From Himantopus leucocephalus (Eukaryota; Chordata; Aves; Charadriiformes; Recurvirostridae): a DNA stretch of 64,000 bases. This document shows, piece after piece, positions 11,663 through 25,140 of this stretch (position 1 is the first letter of the stretch; every line of letters begins with the position of its first letter). The notes beneath the pieces are model-generated. The model made no database searches and was not told the DNA's origin. It worked only from the letters and a program-made list of their open reading frames with translations. The position numbers and the translations under genes are program-made. Where the stretch lies: assembly GCA_003993805.1 (NCBI GenBank), contig RSEF01000019.1, positions 2,431,766 through 2,495,765 of the forward strand, written 5' to 3'.

Positions 11663-14600
11663 AGAAACCACAGCCACAGAAATATCCTTCTCTCTTACTG
11701 TATCTCTTTTAATCTGAATGCCACTATCTTTACCTGTCTTTTTTCTTTCCTTGTAGATAACAGCTGTAATTATTTTATAGCATTAAATACACCTCGAAAC
11801 ACAAAATTAAATAACAAATTATTAATATATCACCTGCATCTCTTCCTCCAGTGCACAGGAATTCCCATTTTCACAGTGATCACAAAAGTGCTGCATCTAG
11901 CATCACAGACAATACCAAATATTGTCGGTAAACTTTAAAAGCAAACCGACTTAATAAAATCTTTATACTATTGATACAGAAAAAAGTTTTCTTTAAAAAA
12001 GACTGACTCAATCCCCCAGTGCTCATGTACCTGTGGATTGGAAAGTTTTCTGGATTGCTCTTGAGTGCCAGGAATTTTTTTTACCCACTTATATTTTGGC
12101 GCCTTTCATCTCAACTTCTTTCTGAAGTTGATCATCCCTGTGGTGCCTAAATGAGAGATGACAGTGAACCCATGGGGAAAATAAGGCTGATGAAATGCAA
12201 AGTAGTGCTATTTATGCTGAGTCTGTGTGCAAAGTGCATTTCAAACTTCCTTGATTTTTCAGTAATAACCAATGTTGGGGGGGATGGGGCAAGCCAATAT
12301 TTGCATTTGATATTTCTGAATATCTCACATTTTTCTTTCTCCCTTGGCTCAGTGAAGCACAATTTTATACTTTTTTTTTTTCCATTTGACTTGAAGATCT
12401 GAGTAATAACTAAAGCTCTGCAGGAAACGTAACTAGCATCTTTGGGGTCTGCAGACGGGCGAGGAAAATAGGCTGGAGAGGGTGGGTTTGGGCAACCCCT
12501 CCTTTCAGTGTACAGGAGATGAATGTCAGCTGCTCAGATTTTGAGGCATATTGCTGTGGTTGCTGTGGGAGCCTCACATTGATGCTGTCACTGTCATATT
12601 CCTGTTCCCCATTGAAATGAATTACTTGACTTTGAAGTATTATCACGGTTGTTCCTCTTTAAACAAATATCCTGTCTTCCTGAACAAAAGACATCAGCTG
12701 TAAAATGCTGCTCCAGGGTCGGCCACCTCCAGGCAAGGCTGGGGAACAGCCAGCAAACCCCTCTGCCATACACCGAGTCCAGCATGAGTTTGGCCAGGAT
12801 TTTGACAGTAAAGAGCCAAATACTGATTCGCCTGGAGCACCTACCATCCCTAGGACTTCAGTGGCCTGCATCAGCACTATGTAAAAAATTATCCACAGGA
12901 GGTAGGATCAGTAAGATCCAGAGATAAGTCACTCGATATTGCACCTTGGAAGTACAACTGGAGGACCCATCTGACCTATAACGCAAACCCAAACAGAAAA
13001 AACCCTTTCCGATTTCAATCTGTGATATCAGTGAAATGCATTGAGTCAGGCAGGAAAGCGCAAGCAAACCCTGTCCTGTTGACAATCTGACATTCTGCCT
13101 TTGCTCCTCACATTGCATGAATCAGGAGGGGCAGACTTCCTCCCACTGTTTGCATGAAGGGAGTCTTGCTAATTTTTCACATCTAGCATTACAAACACAG
13201 CAGTAAGAGAGAGGGTGAGACAGCCATCAGGCACATACAATAACTGATTTGCAGCTCTCAGGCTCAAGGCCTCCCCACAGCGGTGGCTCCGTGCCTATGA
13301 ACACTTGAAGTGCATCCCTAATGATGTCACCCAGCTGTAGCAGATAGTCAGGGGTTTGCTGCTGGTTATCAGGCACGATGGTGGACTAGCTGCCTGCTGT
13401 GCCACTGAGAATTCCCAGAAACTTGTGAATGAAGCCTCTGTTTGGGATCTTCATTGTCTTCACCATGATTATTATACCTTTGTAATAGGCAGAAAGAAAT
13501 CCAAGAGACAGGTATACAGCTCCTTTGGTCACGGGAGCGGAAAGGAATGAATCCAGTGTGTCCCCAGTGCTGCGTGTCTGGCTCCCACTCAGGCCCCCCA
13601 TCCTCTGTTTAAGACCCTGCAGATAACAGGGTCCCTGAACAGGCAGAACTGGCAAAACGAAATAGGCAGTTCCAAATTTAGAAGGTAGCTCTATCCCCCG
13701 GAGCAATTTTTTCTTGTTCCTAGTGGCACAGCAAAGATTTTTTTTTTCCTCCCCAAGCTAGGCTAAGCAGCTAGTCCTCACCGAGATCTATTTCCATATT
13801 TATTCTGTTTGTGTCACAGCCAGGCGCTATAGTGATGTCTATATGAGCATGGTAGCTCCAGGCTCCCTGTTGTCTAGATATCCCCAGAGCCAGGCAAGCT
13901 GTATCAGCTGGCAGGGAAACCAGAACCCAGCAGTGGGAACAGGCCTGAATTCAAGCCCAATACTACAGGAATTATTGACATAACACCCCAGGCTGTGCAG
14001 TGCACACAACTACACTCAGACACAGCCAAGAAAAGTAGTATAGCCATAGCCTAATTGTCATATTTCCATGAAGCTGAAAAAGTACACGACGTTAATATCC
14101 CGGTGCACTTCGCTGGTCTAAGTCTTATCCAAAATAAGGGCCCCATTTTTCTTCAAACCGTGCAGGCAATTATTTGCTTGCCATGCAAACTAAACAGCTT
14201 CTGCTTTAGCTTTCCAAATTAACAACTCATTGATCATCAACCAGGCATGAGAAACATCAGCTCAAACTAGAAACGCACGTGAAATTTATGGTCACAGAAT
14301 GGTACAAAGAAAACCATACTGCAGCCTTCCCCTGAGGGTTCATGTAATCCCTGCTGCCTCCAGCTGACTCCAGTAGCGCAGCACAGACCTCTGCTCCTTA
14401 ACTGGAAAGGCAGTTCGCTGGCGGGTGGTAAAGGCTGTTTTCTCCCACTGGAACAGGCACCGGAGGGGAACACCACACTTCCTCAGTTTGTTGCACTGAC
14501 TTCCAAATGCATAACTGTAAAAACAAACTATGGCCCTAAAGTTCTGTGTGAATGAACGTAAATCATTACTTCAAGCATGCAAACAGCAAACCTGCTTATA

Positions 14601-15350
14601 AGATTTATTATTGTCAAGCTGGGCAATTACAGCATGGAGTCAAGTTTGTGTTTTAATAAATGAAGTACCAAAGCTCTTGCCAAAAAAAGAGGAAAAAAGA
14701 ATTAAGTCAAACTTAATCTGATCCAGATGGGCTGCACCAGGTTTTACCCAGCATGGCACTGGTTTGATAAGAGCTGGGTCTTCCACCTAAAACCGGGAAA
14801 GGCTGCCCCCCTGCCTCAGGAATTGACACACTTTAGAATCCAACTGCAAGAAGATGCAACGGATTTTTAAATGACACAAATTAAAAATTAATTAGCTCTT
14901 TGGGTTTTTTGTTGTGTGATTGGTTTTGTGCTCAGGCGATTAACTGCCAGCAGGGTGGCGACCAGCAGAAATAAGCTCTGCTGCAGCCCCATGAAATGGC
15001 AGGGGTGGGTAACAATATGGAAACAGCTAGTGGCAAGAGGCTCCAGCACAGCATAAAGCAAGGTGAGAATATCCTCCCTGACTTGCTTCATTTGTAAAAG
15101 AAAACCAATGAGACCTTCTGCCTAAGTAACTGAACTATGTGACAGAGAGATACCATGTTCTGTATTCATCTTCCCTTCCAAGCAGGCGCGAGAGAAATAC
15201 AGTAAGCGCCTTCATCCATCAGACACTGTCCACTGAGGAACACAGCTTGGTTTACTTTGTTTCACTGCTTCTCTTCCACGCACATACCTGGCCATGTCCT
15301 GACAATAAGGCACTGCTAAATGATGTTTCGGTCCTTCACCTCTCCCACAG
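11663..15350. other. Noncoding stretch, nothing firmly recognised
   Basis: Unique, AT-leaning sequence with T- and A-rich runs near 12080, 12370 and 13740. The patch at about 12840-12910 faintly resembles a widespread sauropsid repeat tail (ACTTCAGTGG...GTAGGATCA), too degraded to call. No coding signature. Confidence 0.5.
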
Positions 15351-15544
15351 ACCTGGTATCTCTGGCTGCGACTGTGCTCTGCATCAGCCCTCCCCCAGGG
15401 ATCAGGCAGACTGCTACTACCCAACTGCTCACACACCAGCTTGAGCCCAGGTCAGAGATCCAACATCTGGGTTATTCAGTTCCTACAGTTGTTTTGTCTT
15501 TTGTGGTAAAAGGATGGAGTAGACTGAACCTGCCAGAAACACAG
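15351..15544 (+). other. Candidate 194-bp exon, plus strand
   Basis: A strong acceptor (pyrimidine-rich CCTTCACCTCTCCCACAG ending at 15350) is followed after 194 bases by ACACAG and GTATGG (donor at 15545). A single plus frame (15320-15571) stays open through both splice sites. The peptide is proline/threonine/leucine-rich and not recognised. No neighbouring exon in compatible phase could be identified, so this may be a pseudoexon. Confidence 0.17.
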
Positions 15545-18500
15545 GTATGGTCCAGCTCTGTCCCAGATTAAGTCACTCTCTCGTACCTCAGTGCCTAATG
15601 AAGCAGCTCTTACGTTCTACTCTTCCTTCCGCCCTTCTTGCCAAGAATGTTTCTCTTAGGGGCAGGGAGTCCCTTCTCTCATTTTCACATGCTGATCTCG
15701 CTACCACAACACTGCTAAAAAGACCAACACGGGAACTGGGACTCCCATACACTGACAAGGAAAGTCAGCCGCATCGCACTTTGTGCTGGGCCAGAGGATG
15801 AGGACAGATGGTATTTGAAAACTGACAATTCTTCACCCATTATCACCAATGAAAATTTATTTTCTAAGAATCTAACAAACAGGTAAATGATGTCCCTGAC
15901 TCGGTAACTTCCATCTGAGTTCTATCATTGCCTTCATTTTTTTTCTAAAGTGGCCCATATTCTGCCATCATTTTCTTGCCTTGCTACTAGTCTCAGCGTT
16001 CAGGGTCACAAGCAAATGAGACACATCTGCTTTCTATTTAAACCAGCGAGGAAATATTTATGCTGCAGGAGAACCTGTGGTTTTGCTTGCAGTGTCAGAA
16101 GAGGCCATTCAATGTACAGCAGGAGGCTCCAGGGCACCTGCAGATAGCTAGCTGGGCTAGATCAACTTCTTTGTATTTAAGTGGCTGGCAGCAAGCCATT
16201 AATTGTGTTTGAGCTTTTGCCTTCAGTAGGTGGTTTCACTCCACTGGAGCCCAGCATCATAGGGGGGGAGAGGGAAGGAAAACAGAAAGGCATCACCAGT
16301 GTATACCCAGTGTTCTGACATGCTAGTTAAGTTCTAAATTATGATTTTAATTACTTGGCATGATTTATTGAGACAGTGTCTCAAGGTCATAACGCACCAC
16401 AAAGTGACACAACTTGCCTGCCAGCTTGAATCTCTGCCACTGAAGTGCTCCCTTCTCTTCTGCTCTGTCATGCTCCCTGTGCCTCCTCCCACAATATCCA
16501 GCATCTGTGTTGGACGGGATCAGACTTAACACCTTAGGTACCTTTAGGGGTTAATTTGGTAGCTCTGAGCCAAGGCTGGAAAGGGAAAGGTTTGGGGATA
16601 GTGAAGCTGGCCTGAAGGGTTGGCTTCCAAGGCATATGTAAAACACGTCTGCCAAAGGAGTAGTTAAAAAAAAGTTCCATTGTTGCCCTGTGATAAAGAA
16701 ACAAGAAACCTAGAAAGTGATCAGGTAGGAGTAAAAAGGGGAGAAAAAAATATGCTGCTGTAATGCCTCTCCTGCAGCACGACAGTCTGGAAGAATGAGA
16801 GAACAGACCTGTAATCCACCAAACTTTTCCTGCATCTGCTTAAAATAAGCAAGAGGATGGCCAAGGCCCTGCCCAGTGCCATTTGGCCCTGAAGAGCTGT
16901 AAAGCAAGACCCACTGCTTTTAAGTGTACAGCAGGAACTCCCTTGCTTTGCACCCAGTGCATAATGATGTGTTACTGCACTGCCAATTAAAGCTGCTAAC
17001 ATTCTTCATGCCTCTGGGAAGGAATGTGTGCCCTTCCTGTGGCAAAACAGTGCAATGTGGCAAGGAAGAGACTGGAATCCAAACCTGATGCATTTTAAGG
17101 CTTCTATAAATAATTAAAAGAGCTCATTAATTAATAAAAAGAAAGTGAAATTGGAAAAGCAGGAGGAGAGGGGCAATGAATACCCACTGGGGGATAGTAA
17201 GTATGTCCTACACTGTAGCTTACACAGACTGAAGTCTTTTAGGGAGAGTTAAAGTGGCTTTGTGGTTTGAACTAGAGAAACAAATCTTAGCTGGAAGAAA
17301 AACCTTCTGGGAATAACAAAGCTACTTCCTAAATCTGGGTTACACTTGGGAAGATTTTTCAAGATTTACACACTCAAGTGAGAACAACATGGGATATATA
17401 CAGATGTAGCTGTGTATTTCTCAAATACGTGAGGAAAAAAAAGATCTAGCTGGTGCCTGAGGTTGGCTTGCACCAACAAGTCTTTGGGGAAGAGATAAAA
17501 TACAGCAATGCAGAGAAAAACATCTTTCATTAATTAGATCATTATTAGTCTCCTCTGGCTCAAACGTGGGCAGCTTTGAAACCCTAGCTGCTATCAAAGA
17601 AAAGATTTACAGAAGTTCCACACAGACAGAAAGAAACAATAAAGTCTGGTAATATCCCAGTGGGCTAAAAATTGGTAGAGTACACTGACTGCAAGTCACT
17701 AATTAAAGCAGCTTTGAGATCAGAAGCTTAAATCTGTGCTAAACAGCAACACAGTGCTTTGGGCCACAGTTTCAAGTGCAGAGAAGAAATGTGCCAAACA
17801 CACGCATCCGGGCACAGACAAGTCATTCCAAAAGGAAACCAAGCAATTGCAGGTGCAGCTGAATGCTTGTGAGCACACAATTACCCAGTGGGTGTTTGCA
17901 ACTGCATATTTCATACGCGCAATTACCTCTTTGCACCCCTGCCTGCATATTTTTGTATGCAATTTAAATGCCTATCTTTAAGAATATGACCTTGGTATCT
18001 GAAAACACAAAACTTCCCGAAGTGCTGATCTGAATGTCTAGTAGGCATCAGGGTTTTAAACAGGTGAAAGGGCTGTTTTATCTCATATTACTGACACACT
18101 GCCTGACATGAAATTGGTACTTTGCTGCTGATGACTTCTCATCTCCTGAATATTTCCCTTGGAAGTTTTGGCATGCAGCTGGTGAGCCGTGCAGCACAAG
18201 TGAAGCGAGAGGAGATGTATGTCTACCCTACAGGAAGGAAATGCAGAGAAAGGGTATTAAATGAGGTTGAAGCCTGTGATCTTGCCAAATCAAGAAAATG
18301 GAAGGTAATACAGGTGGCTGTGCTAAAGGGCTATCTTTTGCTGTCAAGCAGCCTGACATTTGCTCTGGTTTCAAATACTTATAATCTGTTGTGAAATATC
18401 CTTTGGCTTTTACTGTCAGCAGCTCTGTAGAGATGTCGGTTCTGCGGCTGAGTGCTCAGGAGGAGGATACACATTCATCCTCTGCTGCCTGCCCCGCAGA

Positions 18501-19834
18501 GCCTGCCCAGCACGGCGGCTGGCCAACGGGGTCCGGTACACAGCCTCCATGGGAAAGAAGCACCCTTATTTTTTCATACTCTGATAGAAGAGCCTCCAGT
18601 GTGAAACAAACATGATGTACCTTTGATGCAAAATGTATTCAAGTAGAGGGAAAAGCAGCCACTAGTAAGACAATATTCGAAATAAAACTTTTACCTCCTA
18701 CTTTAGAGCCTGTGTGGCTGTATACCATGATAGATGTTTAGTAACACCCAGCAAGCTGTATTCAAGTAGGAAAGAAATCTTTCCCAGTGCAGGACCAGCA
18801 CAACCCTTATTTCTAAATTTTCCTCTTTTAGTGTAAAAGACTCAAAGCTAGGGTAACTTTCAAATCTGCCACAACATCAGGTTTTATTGCTGTAACTCCA
18901 CTGTATTGCCATCCCGTGCTCCCAGAAAATGATACTAATATTAAAATACGTGTCTGATGTAACGCCTGTAACTAAAATGTTGGGGGATAGGGTTGGTGCT
19001 TATTTGTGCTGTCTCACTTGTACTGCTAGCAGTCTGCCGTGCCTTCAAAGAAAGAGCAAAGGAAGGGGATAGAACTTGAAGAAATCATGCGAAAGAATGG
19101 GTATTAGTTGCAGAAAAGTTACATAGTTATTCATTACTACTCCATAGTAGTTCTAAAAGACTGCATAAACGTAAGAATTGATGGATGAAATTAAAAAAAA
19201 GAAAAGGTATTGCCACTTGATAGGGGAAAAATCTGTCCAAGGCTGCAATGATTTATTAATATAAGTAATCAATAGCAATAGGTCTGTATCAGTTTTACAT
19301 CTAATTTAAACTTTCAGGTCTCAATGTACTCATTAAATAATATAATAGATTTACATATTTTAATTATATTTTATGGATTCTGAACATAATGTAATTAAAA
19401 GGGTTTTTCAGTAGAGATGATTAATGAACAGGGCAGCCAGACGTTCTGTACAGCCACTGTGTGAGAAGGACTTCAACGCGGTATGAGCTCAACCCCTGAT
19501 CTGAGCAGCAGTAGATTCACCTACACGTATAACCGTGTGCGTTGAACAACCGCATGCACTGAAACGAGGCAACCAGAGGCCAGAGTGAAGGTGCAAACCC
19601 TTCTGGCTTTCAGCTCCTCCTTTAGCGATCAGTCACACCAAGAAACGTATCAAGACATGGGCTTAGAAAAGCATAGCCCAGATCACACCACTGATCTACA
19701 AACCACACAGCACTTGTCCTGCTGAACAGGACTGTGTAAAATAGAGAAAAGATATTTCGGGTCTTGAACCAAGGACCTATCAAGGTGATATTCCTTAGAT
19801 AAAGCACCACTCCTGCACACATTCACAGCTGTAT
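15545..19834. other. Noncoding stretch, nothing recognised
   Basis: Unique sequence with AT-rich patches near 17100-17160 that contain ATTAATTAAT-type cores. Open frames are short and unsupported by splice sites or domains. Confidence 0.5.
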
Positions 19835-19945
19835 TATGTGTTTTACAAGTGGGAAACTGAGCCCTGGAAGAGGGGGAATGAACTTGACCTAGGTTCCTGA
19901 GCAGGCAGGGACAGAGCCAGGACGAGGGACAGGGGTCCCTATGTC
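19835..19945 (-). repeat. MIR/L2-type ancient repeat fragment, reverse orientation
   Basis: The segment runs TTTTACAAGTGGGAAACTGA, then a purine-rich GGAAGAGGGGGAA spacer, then ACTTGACCTAGGT, then GGCAGGGACAGAGCCAGGA. This is the reverse-complement order of the MIR/L2 core (TTTTACAGATGGGGAAACTGA, ACTTGCCCAAGGT, GGCAGAGCCAGGA). The ends are approximate because the flanks are too diverged. Confidence 0.65.
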
Positions 19946-22900
19946 TACCCTTCTTATCCAGCTCTTAGGCTGAAGAAATGATTTAACAAAAGGCTGGTGT
20001 GCCCAGAATTGCTTTTCCAACCCTATCAGACCAGCTAATAAGAGATAGTAAATCTTTTGCAAACTTGCATCTCTCATATCCTTAAACAGTCGCAACTGTA
20101 ACACCATCACTATTATTTCTACATCCAAGTATTACCTATCAGCAAAACATAGCTCCCTTGAACCAAGGTCAAAACCTACTGAACTACATCCCCAAGAACT
20201 CCAGTAACCAAAGTGACTGCTGAAGACAGAAAGTAAAGAATATGTGAACTAAAAACTGAAATGAAAACAGAGAAAAGGAGGTCAGCATTGCCAGTTCTCT
20301 TGACTCCTTTGATACTTCATGATTCCTCTACAGCTTCAGCTATTTGGTCTTGTGAGCAAAGAAATAAAGTTTCTAGTCCTCGTGACTGTGGAGGAAAAGC
20401 TGAAAATACAACTTCAGGGCAATCAAACAAGAAAACCTAGAAGGCAAAGAGAAAGACCCCAAAATTCATACTTATTGTAGCCCAAGGAGGTTCTAGTCTT
20501 AGTTGAAGCCTCCTGGTGCTACTAAGGTATAAAATACTACTACAGCACATAACAACAAAAGAGCAAGCAGTCACTTGTCTTGTGATTTGTTGGCCCCTAG
20601 CACTTGAAAGCCTCTATATGTTGATTTAGTTGTCAATCCCCAATTACTTTCTAGCTTTCTTTTTCCTTGTATAAAACAATTCTCTAGCATCTATGCCAAT
20701 AATACATCAATAGAGCACTATAGCAGCCATAAAATCCACGATGTGGGATGTTTTGTAGTTTTGAGATTCCTTCACTGATTTATGGAAATAATTCATTGTT
20801 CTCTTTTCCCTTCTACTTCAAACCACTGTGCCTTTCGCTGCCGTGAACTGCACCATCTTCCTACCTCGGTTACGCTCTCCCCTTCACCTCAGCTCGCACA
20901 GGAGCTGGCTCAAGCACGACTGCAAGATCTGGGGACAGCAAAACTTGGGTCACAGGTAGAGTTTGACTTTTACATTGTGGGGGAGAGAGACCAGGTAGCC
21001 AAAGCATTTATCTGACTGTCAGTAGTGCTTAGAAGACGTGGTGAGGAGAGAGCAACATTCCCTCAGCCCTCTTGCCATCCTGAAATCCAGTTACATATTC
21101 AGGGGTTATTCACAGCACTTACCATTTCTTGCAAGAAAAACCCCAGACATTCCCCTATTTAGGAGGAAATCTGGATTTCCTGATTTACCATCATTTTCAG
21201 TGGCTTCCACATTTTTTTCTTCCATTGTATTTTTCCCTTACTGTGAACTTTTGAGACTTCTGACATGCAGGTAGGGGACAATTTTGGCTTGGCCTGGCAC
21301 AGGGGCAGACAGCTGCACTAAAAACACCCCTGGTGTTTCTGTTTTCATCTGAGCCTACTTCAGCGTCTGGAATTTGATTCAGTTTTCTAGTGCAGGCAGT
21401 TCCAATGAGACCCTCAATGTGTGTTATATCTTAACAACCCACAGACCTTTCCAAGCTGAGGCTGAGTTTAAACAAATCTGAGCTGGGCTTCAGACAACCC
21501 AACTGGGAAAACTGGGCAAACTATAAACAGCGTCTGTTGATGGCTTTGGACGGTTTCATAGCAAATGTTCACATACAGTGAGATTTTTCCTACTATTACT
21601 CAAGTTGCAGTAGACCTCATTCTGCAGAAAACATCACTGTAATTAGCTGTACAACTTGAAGTTGGCAATTTTTGTAAATGTTTCCTTTGATTTTCATGTA
21701 TTCTCAGTTCACCATACAGTATGCCAGCCTTTCAGTCATGGAATGCTGTATTGGGAGTAGCAACTAGAGATTTAATTAATCTCTGTTATCTTCTGCCCTC
21801 ATGAACTCTTTCTCTATCACATAACAAGTTTATTTTCATGTTTAAATAATGCCTTGTTATCGGTCCTAATACCACTTCCCCTGAATATGCACACAGATGA
21901 CATTTCAGTTTCACTGATTTTCCTAAAAAAATGGATTTTAAATGAAGCGTAAAAACTAAACCGCAACACTGTTAGGAATTCCCCCCCAAAATCAACCTGT
22001 GATGGCTGAAATGGATATCCACTATGAGATATTCTGAAAGGGGGCACTTCCTAAGAGAACAGCACAAAATCTGTACAGATTTACATGGTGCTTGTGTTGC
22101 AGCTCTCTGCTTGAGCAACCTCACTTTTACACAATTTCCACTACAAGAGAAAACATTAGTGCCTTCTAACACACACATTAGTTAATCAAGGTGAGTCCTA
22201 GCATTACGACTGTATCCACCAGCAGATCAGTCGTGCTTAAAAATCCTACAAGTTGAGACTCTGTCCGCCTTGACCTCTAGACAAGGTCTTTCTTCTTCTT
22301 GCTCAGCTCTACTTTCAATATCATAAAGCAAGTTTCATTATCTTATCTGAAGAACCTGAATGCATCACTTTCCCATTATTGTCCATGCTGTTACCATCAG
22401 AAACTTGTCCCTGGGGTCTCATCTCTCGAATGGTATCCCTGTTCCCTTCAGCCTTGGCTCCAATTCCAGCTCTCACTGATGTTTCTGCATTTGCTCAGTA
22501 AACACACCATGTTCTGTATAATGTAAAACATGAGCATCTCATACACTGATAAAATTACTTCTGTGCTTACACAGCTACTTAATTCCATTTTGCCATTGAT
22601 TTGTCATTTTAAAGTTAAATAATAAACATGGATTGTAGCCAGGATACTGAGTGCTGCTTTCTCTCCCTCTAGTTTTTGATTTATGTGTTTGTTTATTTAC
22701 TGATATATTTAAGTACTCCCTATTGCATTTCACACATAATCTGGCAAATCCTGAGGATTTACTTTCACAATTGATTAGAAAAGTCAATGTTTTACAGACA
22801 GGATTAAAATGGAAAATATCTAGAAGCCCTGATGGAATCTACTTATGACAACTATTATCTCCAATACAGTCTCCAGCCCGTAAAAAATCTATGTTGTGTG

Positions 22901-24299
22901 TTGTCAAACATTGTGAAGATATAACCATTTCCTGTTACAGGTATTATGTCAACTAAAGAAATATACTTGCTCATTTGTCCATTGTGGGAGTGCCTTCTAG
23001 GTTTTTCATTTAATCAGCACATGGGAAAAGATCATTGTTTTCCATTTGCTGGCAGTTTTCTTCTTTTCAAAATTAAATCAGACAGGCTAGTAGGCAATGC
23101 TGAGGCAAGGAGTGCGTTTTCAATATTGTCACTTCAGTAATCTAAATTTAAAAATTCTAAAAATGTCAACATATGACATTGTTTTTTCCTTTTTTTTAGC
23201 TCCAAACCATGTATTACTACTTCATTTTTATTTATTTTTAAAATCAGCGTTTAGAATTTTTTAATGCTTTATGACAGGCCAAACTGCCTTTTAGCTTTTT
23301 GATTCTCTGTCAAATGGTGAACCTGGCTTCCCTTTTGATCCACTCTCACAATCAAAAACAAATCAGTTATTCACACATAACTTGCTCCACAGTGGAATAA
23401 TTTTCTAGATCATGAAATTTCACCGCAGAGTGATAAAAAGATTAGGCTGGTGTCAGAGAGCAGATTACAGGGCAGCCTGGAGGAAAGAATTAGATCTATT
23501 CCTAATCCCATTCTCCTGGGGCTCAGGTCCTCTTGCTGGCCTTCACTGGTGCAATGCAGTTAGTGAAATTCAGTTCTGTTGCAAAGTGTCATCAGTGGTT
23601 TGAATTCATAAGAGGGGCTTTCTTTTGTTGTTCTTAGTGAATTTAATGCCAAAATGTGGGAGGAAAGGAAGGAGATTGTGTGCTGGGGCTGAGCAATTCC
23701 TAAAGAGAGCAAGGGATTGCTACATTATTAGCTGACCACTGGAATTTGTAGAACAGTCCATATTGATTGACCTTACCTGTTACAAAAAGGTCAAGTGAGC
23801 AGACAGGATAAGGTGATGGGGAAGCACTGTTTGTGTGTCTCAGTGCTAAAATGTCATATAAAGCCAGAGACAGACAATGCACAGAGACCCACACAAGTCT
23901 AAGGAAAACACCCCAATTAAGTGAAATTACCATCCACATTAAGTGGCAGCCATCATTGCTTAATTGCTACCCAGGGAGGTATCCTGATTAAGAGCAGATG
24001 AAGTTTAGCACATCTTATGCAGTGGGTTATGGCTCAGATATGAAGGAAAGGGAAGAAAAGGAAATTGAGAAATACAAGACTAAGGCACATCAGTCTAAAG
24101 CTGGAGGTGTTCATTTTTGCTAGGTAAAACCAGAGCTGGGCTGGGGACCCAATGAATTGGGGCATCTTTCTCTCCTTGTGTGTAAGGTCAAGGTCTTCAG
24201 GGACTGACACATCCCTGTTTTGCCATTTGTTCGCTGCCAAGTGGGGAAGGAGCAGGAGGCGAGTCTGCCTTTGCCAGACAGACACTTAACCCGGCCCAG
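19946..24299. other. Noncoding stretch, nothing recognised
   Basis: AT-rich unique sequence. The block around 23150-23600 is long and free of repeats and could be constrained DNA, but no specific signal supports this. No coding exon was recognised. Confidence 0.5.
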
Positions 24300-24364
24300 G
24301 CTGGACCGCCATCCTGTGCAGTCATGCTCCGTCTCTGTTCCCTCTGCAGAGATCAGAGCAGCTC

Positions 24365-25140
24365 AAAAGCACCTTTTATTCAGCTAGAATCAGGCCCACG
24401 GTTCTCATTCTAAATCCTCTGGCCTCAGTGAAGAGTATGGCTTTGTCAAGATAATGTGACCACTCTTTTTTTTTTTTCCTCTAACCCAGCAATTCCTCTT
24501 TCTTTGGAAGAGCTTTGACCTTTAAATGAAGGTGCATGCCAAGAAAAATCCAGAGCTTGTTATCAGGACAATCTGTGGCACAGGCTGTGTGGTAATGTCC
24601 TCCCGAGGTGATGAATCAGATCTATCAGTGTCTAGATACTAAGGCCTTTTTTATCCTTGCAAACTCAGGGCTTTCCAAATCTTTAAGCCTGATCAGAGAT
24701 AGAGCACTACAAGAGCTTACTTAAATCTCAGCAAGCAGAAAAGAGGGCGAGGGGGAGAGAGCTCACATAAAATAAAGAACACCACTTTTTAAAGATAAAA
24801 CATAACTCTAGGTACAATAAAAGCCTTTAGAGAACAGAAGAGATCTTTGTCAGGAATGTATCTCATTTAGTCCCATTGTTTCACTGCGTGCTTTTCAGAA
24901 AGCCAGCCATTTATCTTGCCTTTTTTTCCCCAGGCTTTTTTTTTTTTTCTCCTTCCTTTCCTGATGCCAGTTTCCATTTCATTAGGAAATGAATCACTGA
25001 TGAGGTGCTAGTCCTGTCTCCCTGCAAGCAGACCTCAAAACAGGGTAGTCAGGAAAAATAAAATATACAGTCTTATGACCTAAAACCAGAATGTTTTTAC
25101 AAGTACCGTTTTATTTATGTTGTGCTGTTATGGATAGCTG
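24365..25140. promoter_or_regulatory. Possible conserved noncoding element cluster
   Basis: This repeat-free interval contains long pyrimidine runs (T-runs near 24466 and 24935) and a distinctive non-repetitive segment at 24500-24760, with no open frames longer than about 50 codons. Its texture (few CpG, varied words, no repeat signature) resembles vertebrate conserved noncoding DNA. This is pattern recognition only, since conservation cannot be measured here. Confidence 0.22.

Noticed and set aside
12220..12250. microRNA of the miR-17 type (GCAAAGTGCATTT)
   Set aside because: The seed-like word is followed by sequence unlike any family member I know, and no hairpin arm is evident.
12840..12910. 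Sauropsid repeat tail (ACTTCAGTGG...GTAGGATCA)
   Set aside because: Only two short words agree, which is too little to call.
23700..23939. Minus-strand coding exon ending at a GTAAGG donor near 23776
   Set aside because: The supposed donor is itself preceded by a pyrimidine-rich acceptor, leaving no exon of sensible length.
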